Source: Cellulosimicrobium terreum
GTDB lineage: Bacteria; Actinomycetota; Actinomycetes; Actinomycetales; Cellulomonadaceae
Length of the DNA: 64,000 bases
Reading direction: 5' to 3'
Assembly (NCBI GenBank): GCA_014803435.1
Contig: JACYFD010000003.1
Location: 510,159 to 574,158 of the forward strand
The notes beneath the pieces were generated by a model, which was not told the DNA's origin, made no database searches, and was given only the letters and a program-made list of their open reading frames with translations. Within the stretch, counting starts at the first letter, position 1; each line of letters begins with the position of its first letter. Of this stretch, positions 44,071 to 53,900 are shown piece by piece. A program made the translations under genes and the position numbers.

Positions 44071-44901
44071 GTGCCCCTGTCCTCACCGCTCACGAGCGCG
44101 ACCGTGTGGTGCGCCCGACCGGTGCCGATCGAGGCAGGGACGGCGTGGCTCTCGCCGAAGGAGTCGGCGAAGGCGTCCGCGTTCCGTCAGGACGCGGACC
44201 GGCGACGCTTCGTCACCGGTCGGGCACTCGTCCGGGCCGCCGTCGGCGAACGGCTCGGTACGGCACCCGCGTCGGTCCACGTCCGGGTCGGCCCGCGGGA
44301 CGGACCGTCGCCGGGCCGACCGTTCGTCGACGGCGGACCGTCGTTCTCGATCGCCCACGCGGGCCGTTGGGTGCTCGTCGCAGTCGTCGACGGAGCCGGC
44401 GGCTGGGCCAGAACGGAGGTGTCGATCGGCGTGGACGTCGAGTCCGACGTCCCGGCCCGTGACCACCTCGCGGACCTCCTCGACGCGTTGCCCCCGCAGG
44501 AGCGCCCCGCGCAGGGCTGGGCGGCGGAGTCGTTCACCCGGTCCTGGGTGCGCCGTGAGGCCGTGCTCAAGGCCGTCGGCACCGGGCTGCGCGCCCCGCG
44601 CGACGACCTGGTCCTCGCGCGCGCGAACGACGACGCGTCGATCGTCCACAGCGGCGGTGTGCTGCCCGCTCCGGACCGGCTCGCGCTGCGCGACCTGGAG
44701 CTGCAGGGCGACTACCTCGCCGCGGTGGCGATCTGCGCGCGCCCGAGCACTCGCCCGAGCACCGGCACGCCGGGCGTCACCGTCCCACGACCGCGTCCCG
44801 CTCCGGCGAGGCTCACGTTCTCGGACGTCAGGCTCGCCGACGGGCACGAGCTCCTCGCCCGCAACGGCATCGACGACCTCGAGGACCTCGGTCCCCTCTG
44901 A
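44071..44901 (+). CDS. 4'-phosphopantetheinyl transferase superfamily protein
   Basis: 276 residues, Sfp-like. RRRFVTGRALVRAAVG is the P1 region, PSFSIAHAGRWVLVAV the P2 region, SIGVDVESDVPARD carries the magnesium-binding Asp, and SWVRREAVLKAVGTGL the (W/F)xxKEA-like motif, here WVRREAVLK. It transfers the 4'-phosphopantetheine arm of CoA to carrier proteins. The last 40 residues are a less conserved extension. It starts at the GTG at 44071. No PKS/NRPS gene is nearby, so it may serve carrier proteins elsewhere. Confidence 0.85.
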   Translation: MPLSSPLTSATVWCARPVPIEAGTAWLSPKESAKASAFRQDADRRRFVTGRALVRAAVGERLGTAPASVHVRVGPRDGPSPGRPFVDGGPSFSIAHAGRWVLVAVVDGAGGWARTEVSIGVDVESDVPARDHLADLLDALPPQERPAQGWAAESFTRSWVRREAVLKAVGTGLRAPRDDLVLARANDDASIVHSGGVLPAPDRLALRDLELQGDYLAAVAICARPSTRPSTGTPGVTVPRPRPAPARLTFSDVRLADGHELLARNGIDDLEDLGPL

Positions 44902-44903
44902 GC

Positions 44904-45605
44904 TCAGCCCGCGAGCGCCATGCGCGACAGGGCCCGCGCGGCCCGCTCCATCACGACGGCGAGCGACTCCCCCACGTGCTTGTGCAGTGCGGTCCGGGCC
45001 TCGGGCAGCGCCCCGGCGAGGACGAGCTCGAGGATCTCGACGTGCTCCTCGATGGTGGTGCGGTTGCGCTCGGCCTCGACGAAGTCGTGCATGCGCACCG
45101 CCCGGACCTTCTCGTTCACCTCGACCAGGGCGTCGGTCAGGCGCTCGTTGCCCGCCGCCCGGGAGAGCACGGTGTGAAACCGCTCGTCGAGCATCACGAC
45201 GCTCGGGTCGGGCTCGGGCGGGCTCGCGCGGAGCTCGACCCAGCGGTCGAGCTCCGCGCGCAGGGCCGCCTCGTCGTAGCGCAGCTCGGAGTTCTCGATG
45301 ATGCGTTCGACGCCGCGCAGCTCGAGGGTCACGCGCAGCTCGTAGAGGTCGCGCAGCTCGACGAGGCTGGGCACGACGACGGCGTACCCGAAGTCGGTCC
45401 GCTCGATCAGCCCGTCGGACAGCAGCCGTGACAGCGCCTCGCGCACCGGGGTGCGCGACACCTCGAACCGCCGGCTGAGCTTGGGTTCGGTGAGCCGTTC
45501 TCGCGGGTCGACGTGCCCGTTGAGGATCTCCGCGCGCAGCCGGGTGTAGACGAGCTCCCGGAGCGAGGGCGCGGCACCCGTCGGTTCCTTCGTCACGACG
45601 TCCAT
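44904..45605 (-). CDS. GntR-family (FCD) regulator of the urea transport operon
   Basis: 233 residues. The winged helix LRELVYTRLRAEILNGHVDP, PRERLTEPKLSRRFEVSRTP and VREALSRLLSDGLIER is classical GntR. The C-terminal all-helical FCD domain has the metal/ligand signature DERFHTVLSRAAGN and EEHVEILELVLAG. AGGAGG 7 nt before the ATG. It is the last gene of the urtABCDE strand unit (52 nt after urtE), so it may sense a urea- or nitrogen-related ligand and control this operon (inference). Confidence 0.88.
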   Translation of the reverse strand: MDVVTKEPTGAAPSLRELVYTRLRAEILNGHVDPRERLTEPKLSRRFEVSRTPVREALSRLLSDGLIERTDFGYAVVVPSLVELRDLYELRVTLELRGVERIIENSELRYDEAALRAELDRWVELRASPPEPDPSVVMLDERFHTVLSRAAGNERLTDALVEVNEKVRAVRMHDFVEAERNRTTIEEHVEILELVLAGALPEARTALHKHVGESLAVVMERAARALSRMALAG

Positions 45606-45657
45606 GCGGGTCCTCCTGCTCGTCCGGGTCGTGCGGGCGCTGTCTCGCCTCCCGGCC

Positions 45658-46350
45658 TCAGACGGCCATCGCCTCCCGGACCACGCTCTCCGCCTCCTCG
45701 CCGCCGGAACCCCGGCTCGTGACGTGCCCCGACTGGAGCACCACGTAGTCCTGCGCCGCGCCGAGCGCGAACCCGACGTGCTGCTCGACGAGCAGCACCG
45801 ACATCCCGCCCGAGTCGGTGAGCGACAGGATCGCGTCCTCGATCTCGGTGACGACGGACGGCTGGATGCCTTCCGTCGGCTCGTCGAGGACGAGCACGCG
45901 CGGACCGGTGATGAGCGCGCGGGCGATCGCGAGCTGCTGCCGCTGCCCGCCCGACAGGAGCCCGGCGCGGCGGGCAAGCAGTCCCCGCAGTGCCGGGAAC
46001 AGGTCGAGCGCCTCGTCGAGGCGGCGGGGCCCCTCGCGCGACGTGTCCGCGACGAGCTGGAGGTTCTCGCGCGCCGTCAGGTCACCGAACGACTGCTGCC
46101 CCTGGGGGACGTACGCGAGCCCGCGCCGGACCCGCTGGTGGGTGGGCAGCCGCGTGACATCCTCGCCGTCGAGCAGGACGCTCCCGGAACGGGGCCGCAG
46201 GAGCCCCAGCGCCGTGCGCAGCAGGGTCGTCTTGCCCGCACCGTTGTGGCCGAGCACCGCGGCGACCCCGCCCGCTGGGACGGAGAGGTCCACGCCGTGC
46301 AGCACCATGGTCCGGCCGTAGCCGGCGTGCAGTCCCTGGAGCTCGAGCAT
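45658..46350 (-). CDS. urtE: Urea ABC transporter ATP-binding subunit UrtE
   Basis: 230 residues of the LivF/UrtE type. Walker A GHNGAGKTTL, signature LLSGGQRQQLAIARAL, and VLVLDEPTEGIQPSVV, whose EGIQPS is a UrtE hallmark distinguishing it from branched-chain amino acid LivF. The ATG at 46348-46350 overlaps the urtD stop by one nucleotide with AGGAGG just before. With UrtD it powers urea uptake. Confidence 0.93.
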   Translation of the reverse strand: MLELQGLHAGYGRTMVLHGVDLSVPAGGVAAVLGHNGAGKTTLLRTALGLLRPRSGSVLLDGEDVTRLPTHQRVRRGLAYVPQGQQSFGDLTARENLQLVADTSREGPRRLDEALDLFPALRGLLARRAGLLSGGQRQQLAIARALITGPRVLVLDEPTEGIQPSVVTEIEDAILSLTDSGGMSVLLVEQHVGFALGAAQDYVVLQSGHVTSRGSGGEEAESVVREAMAV

Positions 46351-47312
46351 CACGCCTCCTTCTCGTCCGTCGTCGCGACCGTCGTCGTCTCCGCCGTCGT
46401 GCCCGCCGTCGTGTCCGTCGTCGCACCTGCCGGCTCTGCGCGGGCGGGACGCCGTCGCGCGCCCCGGGTCGCCCCGGCGCTGCCGAGGTAGACCTCCTGC
46501 ACCCGCGGGTCGGCCTGCACCTCGGCGTACGTGCCCTGCGCGAGGACCTGCCCCATGTGCAGCACCGTCACCGACGACGCGTACGCGCGCAGGAACTCCA
46601 TGTCGTGCTCGACGACGACGACGGTCCGCTGCGCACCGATCCGCTGCAACAGCTCACCGGTCTGCTCGCGCTCGGCCTGGCTCATGCCCGCGACGGGCTC
46701 GTCGAGCAGGAGCAGCCGGGCGTCCTGGACGAGCAGCATCCCGATCTCGAGCCACTGCTTCTGCCCGTGGGCCAGGATGCCTGCCTGCGTGTCGCGCAGG
46801 TGCGCGAGCCCCACCGTCTCCAGCGCCTGCTCCACCGACTCGGGGACCGCACCGCGCCGACGCAGGAGCGTGAGCGGCCCGCGGGCGGCCCCGGCGGCGA
46901 TGTCGAGGTTCTGCAGGACGCTGAGCTCCTCGAAGACGCTCGCCGTCTGGAAGGTGCGCCCGACGCCGGCCCGGGCGATCTTGTGCGTCTTCTTGCCGAG
47001 GAGCTCGACGCCGCCGAACTGCACGGAGCCCGACGCCTTCGCGAGACCCGTGATCGCGTCGACGATCGTCGTCTTCCCGGCCCCGTTGGGTCCGATGAGG
47101 AAGCGCAGGTCGCCCGCCGTGACCGTGAGGTCGACGCCCTGGACGGCGACGAACCCGTCGAACTCGACCCGCAGGCCGCTGATCTCGAGGTAGTCGTGGC
47201 GGAACCGGGAGTCGTCGACCCCCAGGACCGCCTGGGCGGCCTCGAGATCCAGCCCGGCCCCGGCGACGCCGTCCTCGAGCACGGCGTCGGGTGCGGTGTG
47301 CTGGTCGGTCAT
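46350..47312 (-). CDS. urtD: Urea ABC transporter ATP-binding subunit UrtD
   Basis: 320 residues. About 40 N-terminal and 40 C-terminal residues are extensions (the tail is Ala/Thr-rich). The core has [53 protein letters not shown] (the AHGQKQWLEIGM variant signature is typical of UrtD), LLLDEPVAGM and VVVEHDMEFLRAYA. The ATG overlaps the urtC stop as ATGA. Confidence 0.94.
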   Translation of the reverse strand: MTDQHTAPDAVLEDGVAGAGLDLEAAQAVLGVDDSRFRHDYLEISGLRVEFDGFVAVQGVDLTVTAGDLRFLIGPNGAGKTTIVDAITGLAKASGSVQFGGVELLGKKTHKIARAGVGRTFQTASVFEELSVLQNLDIAAGAARGPLTLLRRRGAVPESVEQALETVGLAHLRDTQAGILAHGQKQWLEIGMLLVQDARLLLLDEPVAGMSQAEREQTGELLQRIGAQRTVVVVEHDMEFLRAYASSVTVLHMGQVLAQGTYAEVQADPRVQEVYLGSAGATRGARRRPARAEPAGATTDTTAGTTAETTTVATTDEKEA

Positions 47313-48472
47313 GAGGTCCTCCCCGAGGAAGCCGGGACCGCGGCCGCGGCCGGTGGGACGGGCACGTCGTCGGGCACCGGGGTGCGGCGCGAGCGGCGCC
47401 ACCGCGTGAACAGCTCGGCGAGCCCGCCGGGCAGGAACGCGACGACGAGGATGAACAGCGCGCCCTGGGCGTAGATCCACCCGGACGGGAACTGCTCGGA
47501 CAGGCTGGTCTGCGCCCAGCTCACCGCGATCGATCCGAGGACCGGGCCCAGCAGGGTGGCACGACCGCCGATCGCGACACCGATGAGGAAGCCGATGGAC
47601 GGCACGACCCCGACGTCGGCGGGCGAGATGATCCCGACGATCGGCACGAACAGCGCCCCGCCGACCGACGCCATGAGCGCGGCGACCGCGTAGGCGACGA
47701 CCTTGACCTTCGCCGGGTCGTAGCCGAGGAACCGGACGCGGTTCTCCTGGTCGCGGACCGCGACGAGGAGCTCGCCATAGCGCGAGACCATGAGCTGGCG
47801 CGCGACCGCGACCATGACGAGCAGCGCCCCCGCCGCGATGAAGAAGAGCATGCGCTTGTTGACCGGGTCGGCCAGGTCGTAGCCGAAGAAGGACCGGAAC
47901 CCGTTGAGCCCGTTGGTGCCGCCGGTCGTGGCCTGCTGGCCGATGAGCAGGATCGCGAACGCGGCCGCGAGCGCCTGGGACAGGATCGCGAAGTACGCGC
48001 CGCGCACGCGGCGCGTGAACATCGCGAGCCCGAGCAGCGCGGCCAGCCCGGCCGGCACGATCAGGATGGCGAGCACGGTGACGAGCGGCGAGCGGAACGG
48101 CTCCCACCACCCCGGCACGACGCCCGACCCGTACAGCAGCATGAAGTCCGGGACCCCGCCCGATCCGTCCACCTGCGCGGCGTCGGCCAGTTTGAGGTGC
48201 ATCGCCATCATGTACGCGCCGAGGCCGAAGAACACGCCCTGCCCGAGCGTGAGCATCCCGCCACGGCCCCACGCGAGGCCGATGCCGACCGCGACCATCG
48301 CGAGGCACAGGAACTTGCCGAGCAGGCCGAGGCGGAACGTGGACATCGTCGCGGGCGCGACGCCGAACAGCAGGACCGCGGCGACGGCGAAGCCGACGAT
48401 CACGCGGGCGCGTGACGAACGGTAGAGCGCGGAGAACCGGGACGATCCCCCGGAGACGGTGGTCGTGCTCAT
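47309..48472 (-). CDS. urtC: Urea ABC transporter permease UrtC
   Basis: 387 residues, LivM-like permease with 9-10 membrane helices. AWGRGGMLTLGQGVFFGLGA, then QATTGGTNGLNGF and GYDPAKVKVVAYAVAALMAS are urea-permease versions of the family blocks. Forms the membrane channel with UrtB. Overlaps urtB by 4 nt (ATGA). The C-terminus has a Pro/Val/Ala-rich cytoplasmic tail. Confidence 0.94.
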   Translation of the reverse strand: MSTTTVSGGSSRFSALYRSSRARVIVGFAVAAVLLFGVAPATMSTFRLGLLGKFLCLAMVAVGIGLAWGRGGMLTLGQGVFFGLGAYMMAMHLKLADAAQVDGSGGVPDFMLLYGSGVVPGWWEPFRSPLVTVLAILIVPAGLAALLGLAMFTRRVRGAYFAILSQALAAAFAILLIGQQATTGGTNGLNGFRSFFGYDLADPVNKRMLFFIAAGALLVMVAVARQLMVSRYGELLVAVRDQENRVRFLGYDPAKVKVVAYAVAALMASVGGALFVPIVGIISPADVGVVPSIGFLIGVAIGGRATLLGPVLGSIAVSWAQTSLSEQFPSGWIYAQGALFILVVAFLPGGLAELFTRWRRSRRTPVPDDVPVPPAAAAVPASSGRTS

Positions 48473-49353
48473 GCGAGGCTCCTCGTCCGGACCGACACGA
48501 GGCCCTGGGGTCGTACCTGCAGGAACGCGACGATCGCCACGAACACCAGCACCTTGGCGATGCTCGCCGTCGTCGAGTACTCGAACGTCGCCTGGAGCAG
48601 GCCCAGCGCGAACGCCGCGATGACGGTGCCCTTGATCTGCCCGATGCCGCCCGCCACGACCACGAGGAACGCGTCGACGATGTAGCTGGTCCCGAGCGTC
48701 GGGCCGATCGACCCGAGGAGCGTGAGGGCCACGCCGGCGAGCCCGGCGAGGCCGGAGCCGATGAAGAACGTGAGCCGGTCCGTCGTGCGGGTGGACACGC
48801 CGCTGGCCTCGGCGAGGTCGCGGTTCTGCACGACGGCGCGGATCCGCCGTCCCAGCGGTGTCAGCTTGAGCACCAGCGCGAGCGCGACGACGGCGACGAT
48901 CGCCAGGGCGAGGATGAACACGCGCGTCTTCGGCACCGCGAGCCCGAACAGGTCGAGCGCACCGCTCAGCCACGACGGCGCGCGCACGTCCACGTTCGGC
49001 GCACCGAACACGTCGCGCGCCACCTGCTGCAGCACCAGCGCGACGCCCCAGGTCACGAGCAGCGTGTCGAGCGGCCGCTTGTACATCCGGTGGATGAGCG
49101 TCGCCTCGAGCAGCAGGCCGAGCAGCCCGCCCACGAGGAACCCGAGCGGCAACGACACGAGCAGCGAGAGCCCGGCGTTCCCGACGAGCCCCTGCACGAC
49201 GAAGGCGGTGTACGCGCCCGCCATCATGAACTCGCCGTGCGCCATGTTGATGACGCCCATCTGGCCGAACGTGAGCGCCAGCCCGAGGGCGGCGAGGAGC
49301 AGGACGGAGCCGAGGCTCAGTCCCGCGAACAGCTGGGAGAACAGCACATCCAT
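48469..49353 (-). CDS. urtB: Urea ABC transporter permease UrtB
   Basis: 294 residues, LivH-like permease with about eight helices. SVLLLAALGLALTFGQMGVI and NMAHGEFMMAGAYTAFVV at the start, and AVVQNRDLAEASGVSTRTTD in the cytoplasmic coupling loop are typical of UrtB. It follows urtA after 165 nt that contain a strong hairpin. Confidence 0.94.
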   Translation of the reverse strand: MDVLFSQLFAGLSLGSVLLLAALGLALTFGQMGVINMAHGEFMMAGAYTAFVVQGLVGNAGLSLLVSLPLGFLVGGLLGLLLEATLIHRMYKRPLDTLLVTWGVALVLQQVARDVFGAPNVDVRAPSWLSGALDLFGLAVPKTRVFILALAIVAVVALALVLKLTPLGRRIRAVVQNRDLAEASGVSTRTTDRLTFFIGSGLAGLAGVALTLLGSIGPTLGTSYIVDAFLVVVAGGIGQIKGTVIAAFALGLLQATFEYSTTASIAKVLVFVAIVAFLQVRPQGLVSVRTRSLA

Positions 49354-49424
49354 GGGCGGCGCGCCTTCCGGTGGGTGCGTGCAGAGGACAGTGGGGAGCG
49401 GACACCTGACGGACGAGGTGGGGA

Positions 49425-49488
49425 CCGGGGCGCGCGAGTCGGGTCGTGGCGGGTCTGGCGGATGGAAGACCCGACGCGCGCGCCCCGG
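49425..49488 (-). terminator. Intercistronic hairpin between urtA and urtB
   Basis: A 20-bp interrupted stem: 12 bp (49425-49436 with 49477-49488), one mismatch, then 8 bp GTCGGGTC/GACCCGAC (49438-49445, 49468-49475). Being inside an operon, it probably acts as a partial terminator or 3' stabiliser raising UrtA over the membrane subunits. Confidence 0.7.
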
Positions 49489-49518
49489 GGATCGCCGGAG
49501 CTCAGCCGTGCGAGTCCG

Positions 49519-50781
49519 CTACGACAGACCCTCGGCCCAGTCGTAGCTCTCGAGGAACGGGTCGGGCTCGATCGGCTCGCCGGAGCTCCACTCGGTGTGG
49601 ATCAGGCCGTCCGCACCGATCTTGCCGATGAGCGCGGTCTTGGCGATGTGGTGGTTGTCGCCGTTCACGGTGACGGAGCCCTCGGGCGCGTCGAACGTGA
49701 CGCCGCCGGCCGCGTCCTGGATGCCCGCGACGTCGAACGACTCGGCCTTCTCGGCCATGCCCTTCCAGAGGTAGAGCGAGGTGTACGCGGCCTCCATCGG
49801 GTCGGAGGTGACGCGGTCGTCCCCGTACTCGGCCTTGAAGGCGTCGACGAACGTGGTGTTCTCGGGGCTGTCGATGGTCTGGTAGTAGTTCCAGGCGGTG
49901 AGCTGGCCCTCGACGTTCTCGACGCCGATGCCACCGACCTCCTCCTCCGCGATGGAGACGGACACGACGGGCATGTCGTCCGGGCCGAGGCCGGCGTTCT
50001 TGTACTCCTTGAAGAACGCGACGTTGGAGTCGCCGTTGAGCGTGTTGAAGACGGCGTCGGCGTCGGCGGACTTCACCTTGTTGACGATGGTGGAGAAGTC
50101 GGTGTGGCCGAGCGGCGCGTACTCCTCGCCGACGACCTCGATGCCGTTGGCCTCGGCGTAGGCGTTGATGATCTTGTTCGCCGTGCGCGGGAAGACGTAG
50201 TCGGAGCCGACGAGGAACAGGGACGTCGCGCCCTGCTCCTTGAGGTAGTCGAGCGCGGGGACGATCTGCTGGTTGGTCGTCGCTCCGGTGTAGAAGATGT
50301 TGGGCGACGCCTCGAGGCCCTCGTACTGCACGGGGTAGAACAGGAGCGAGTCCTGGGCCTCGAAGACGGGGAGCATGGCCTTGCGCGACGCGGAGGTCCA
50401 CCCGCCGAAGACGGCGGCGACGCAGTCGCTGGTGATGAGCTTCTCCGCCTTCTCCGCGAAGACGGTGGGCTCGGACTGACCGTCCTCCTGGACGATCTCG
50501 AGCTGCTTGCCGAGGACGCCGCCGTCGGCGTTGATCTCTGCTGCGGCGAGGTTCAGGGAGTCGGCCACCGTCTGCTCGGAGATGGCCATGGTGCCGGACA
50601 GGGAGTTGAGGAAGCCGATCTTGACGGTGTCGCCGGAGGTGTCGACGCAGCTCTCCGCTGCGGACGCCGCTCCGGTGCCGTCCCCCGACTCGGTCTTGGC
50701 GCCGCACGCCGTGAGCGTGAGCGCGAGAGCGACGAGGGCGGCTGCCGGTGCGAGGCGGGTCGTGGCGCGTGAAGGTGTCAC
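49519..50781 (-). CDS. urtA: Urea ABC transporter substrate-binding lipoprotein UrtA
   Basis: 420 residues. The lipoprotein signal ends LTLTAC (Cys26). The periplasmic-binding fold begins [57 protein letters not shown] and [12 protein letters not shown] are near-invariant in UrtA and separate it from amino-acid-binding LivK. The start is the GTG at 50779-50781 with AAAGGACC upstream; a longer frame extends into the promoter dyad and is rejected. Confidence 0.94.
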   Translation of the reverse strand: MTPSRATTRLAPAAALVALALTLTACGAKTESGDGTGAASAAESCVDTSGDTVKIGFLNSLSGTMAISEQTVADSLNLAAAEINADGGVLGKQLEIVQEDGQSEPTVFAEKAEKLITSDCVAAVFGGWTSASRKAMLPVFEAQDSLLFYPVQYEGLEASPNIFYTGATTNQQIVPALDYLKEQGATSLFLVGSDYVFPRTANKIINAYAEANGIEVVGEEYAPLGHTDFSTIVNKVKSADADAVFNTLNGDSNVAFFKEYKNAGLGPDDMPVVSVSIAEEEVGGIGVENVEGQLTAWNYYQTIDSPENTTFVDAFKAEYGDDRVTSDPMEAAYTSLYLWKGMAEKAESFDVAGIQDAAGGVTFDAPEGSVTVNGDNHHIAKTALIGKIGADGLIHTEWSSGEPIEPDPFLESYDWAEGLS

Positions 50782-50857
50782 CGAAGGTCCTTTCAGCGTG
50801 TCGGCGCGACCGCACAGGCGGGGCGGTCGCGTGCTGCGGGCGTCCGGTTCCGGGCCG

Positions 50858-50883
50858 TACACGGCTGTATACGTTCGTGTGCC
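50858..50883. promoter_or_regulatory. Dyad in the urtA promoter shared with ureA
   Basis: On the minus strand YACAC-N14-GTGTA with a central CGTATA. The 26 positions agree with the ureA upstream site (60879-60904) at 18. It lies about 80 nt before the urtA start. A nitrogen regulator such as GlnR is possible, but its consensus is not clearly met. Confidence 0.55.
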
Positions 50884-50973
50884 CGGTTCGGTGCCCACTG
50901 GTGTCGACGCTAGAGAGGCCGTGTTTCGGGGGGTTTCACGCTCCTGTTAACGGTGCGTGTCCTTCTGTGACGA

Positions 50974-53900
50974 TCAGTCCCGATTTCTCACACTGCGGAC
51001 ACGGGTGCCGATCCACCAGGCCACGGCGCCGAGCGCGCCCAGGCATGCGCCGGCGACCGCGGCCACCGACGGGAGGGATCCGGGGACGCCCAGGTGGACC
51101 GTCAGGCCGAGGATCCGGGACAGGCCCCACGGCAGGACCATCATCTGGTCGTTCCACGCCGTGAGGGTGGTCTCGAGCCCGGCACCGGCCACGGCGAGCC
51201 CGCCCACGACCAGCGGCGCGGCGACCGCCAGCAGCAGGCGACCGGTCGAGCCGAGGATCCCGACGCCGAGCGAGCGCAGCGCGAACCAGGCCGCGGCGCC
51301 CACCCAGCAGAAGGCGGCGAACGCGACCGTGACGTACACGGTGCGCGCCGCCGGCTCGGCCCAGAGCCCGTACCAGTACCCGCCCGGCCCGGTCGGCGCG
51401 AGCGCCACGAGCAGCACGACCGTCCGTAGGATCGCGGCACCGCCGACGGCGCCCGCGAGCACGAACGTCGGGTCCGCGGCCCGGGTGCGCCGCCCGGCGC
51501 ACGCGCGCAGCACCCCGACGAACAGCACCCACGCGCCCAGCACGAGCAGCAGGTGCACCCAGGACAGCGCCCACGTGTACGCGACGCGGCTCAGCAGCAG
51601 CGCGAGCGCGGGCAGCACCCAGACGAGCAGACGGTCGGTCCGCCCTGCGCCGTCCCCGATCGCGACGACGCGCCACGGTCGCGTCGCGCCGAGCCACAGC
51701 GCGCGCAGCGCCAGCGCGCCGGGCGGGACCGCGCCGGCCCTGGGGACGGCGGCACCGGCGTCGGGCCCGGACCCCGCTGCCCGACGACGGCCCGCGACCC
51801 GGGCGAGCGTGCGCTGGCCGGGCGCCGTGCCGAGCAGCAGGACGAGCGCACAGAGCACGCCGAGCACGCGCGCGACCCACGCGACCGGCAGGTCGCGGTC
51901 CGCGCGCTGGACCCCGAGGTCGGCGGCGGTGAAGGTGTACGCGGGCAGGTGGAGGTCGTCGCCGTACGTCTGGACGTGGTGGGCGCGCGAGACCTCGTAC
52001 GCGTCGCGCGCGGTGGCCCACGCGGCGCGGGCCTCCGCGTCGCCGGAGGCGAGCCACCGCCCGTGCTGCAGCACGACGTCGCGGTAGTCCGCGAGGACGG
52101 TGAGCAGGTCGACCTCGTAGTCGAGCGCGGCGAGGAACTGGTCTCGCAGGCCGGGGTCGCGCCAGGACGCCGGTTCGGTGCCCGCGACGATCTCGCGCAT
52201 CTCCTCGGCGGTCACGACGGCGGCGTGCCCCTCGGCGAGCGCCGCGTCGAGGGCACCAGGTTCGTCGCCCACGATCGACGAGATCGAGTCGAGCGCGGCC
52301 GCGTCGCCGGACAGGATGTCCCACTCGAAGATCCACATCATCGGCGGTGGCTCGAGCCCGAGCGCCTTGACCTGGTTCTCGGCGAACGGCCCGATGTAGA
52401 GCCCGTGCCGCACGGCCTCCCGGGAGAGCGCCATCGCCTCGCCGATCGCGGCGACCGTGGCGGGGTCGTCGGAGAACGTGGCGCGCGCCCAGGACGCGGT
52501 GATCTCGCCGGGATCGGCGGCGGGGTCGACCGCGAGCCGGGCCGCCGCGTACGTGTTGAGGTCGTACAGCTGCCAGAACCCCGACTTGCCGTACAGGCTC
52601 ATCGGCCCGGCCTTCCACGGGCCGCCGTCCTGCGCCCACGCCCACACACCCTCGACGTCCGGGTTCGCGGCGAGGTAGTGGTCCAGCGCCGCGGCGTAGG
52701 CCGGCCCGAGGTCGTTGGGCAGCGCGCCGAACCCCTCGAACTCGCGCCGCGACTGCATCTCCACGATCCGGCGCTGGTCGCCGGTCTCCAGCGTCGGGTT
52801 GAGCGGGAGCCACGAGTAGAAGTCGCCCGCGACGTGCTTGGTGGAGACGACGAGGGCCGGCGAGTCGATCCCGGCGAGCACCGCGTCGTAGGAGTCGGGG
52901 TTGGTGTGCATGTCGCCGACCGCGCCCACGCCCACGGACCACGACCGGAAGATGACGTCCTTGCCGTGCTCCTCGGCGACCCCCGTGAACGCGGTGAGCA
53001 TCGCCCGGACGGACTCGTCGTCGGTGACCGCGAGCTCGGACCAGTAGTCCCAGCCCGGCAGGTCGTAGATGCGTCCCGCCTCGCCGATGCGGACCATCAC
53101 GCCGTCCACCGCCGGCATCGCGTCGAACACCTCGTCCAGCCCGGCCGCGTACACGTCCCACAGCTCGGGGTCGGTGGTGTCGAGGCCGCGCGCGTCGAGG
53201 TACTCCTGCAGCGGCGTGGTCAGCATGAGCATGTCGGTCTGGAGGTAGACGTCCATGCCGACGTCGTCCGCCTCCTGCCAGAGCGGGCCGAACGACTCCT
53301 GCATCGCCCGCGCCCGGGCGGCGTGCTCGTCGCCCGCGGCGTAGATCTCGGTCCCGTCGCCCACCCCCGCGAACGACACGTACTCCAGGAACCCCGGGAT
53401 CACGACGCCGTTGTAGCCCTGCCTGAGCTGATGGGCCACGTAGCCGCGCAGGTCCGCCGCGTCGTCGTCCAGGGACTCGGGGTCCACGTACGGGGCGGCG
53501 GAGCGGATCGTGTCCGCGAACGACCCGCCGTTGTGGGAGTACGGGTCGCCGGTGCGCCAGTCCTGCGGGTCGGGCTCGATCCCGACCGCGCCCTTGTCGA
53601 CCAGCCGCATCCCCAGCGCGGGCTCGGTCACGACGCCGTCGCCCGCCTCCCCCGGGCCCGCGGGCAGCGCGTCGCGGCCGGTGCGGACGCGGTCCGCGAC
53701 CTCGTACAGCCCGTGCGCCGCACCGGCCGGGTCCGCCGCCTCGAGCATCCACGCGTCGCCCGTGACCGAGACCCGGTAGGCCTCCGGGTCGTCGCTGCCG
53801 AGGTCGACGCCGTCGACGACGCGCAGCTCGCCCTTGCCCGGCCGTGCGCCGTCGGTCTCGGCGTCGTCCGCCTGCCGCACGGTCGCGTCGGCGCCGCGCG

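Noticed and set aside
47309-49405. A 698-residue frame covering urtB and urtC
   Set aside because: Only the C-terminal 387 residues are UrtC; the rest is the urtB gene read out of frame.
50900-50973. Possible hairpin around CACGCTCCTGTTAACGGTG after the GH67-like gene
   Set aside because: Only four or five discontinuous base pairs; no convincing stem.
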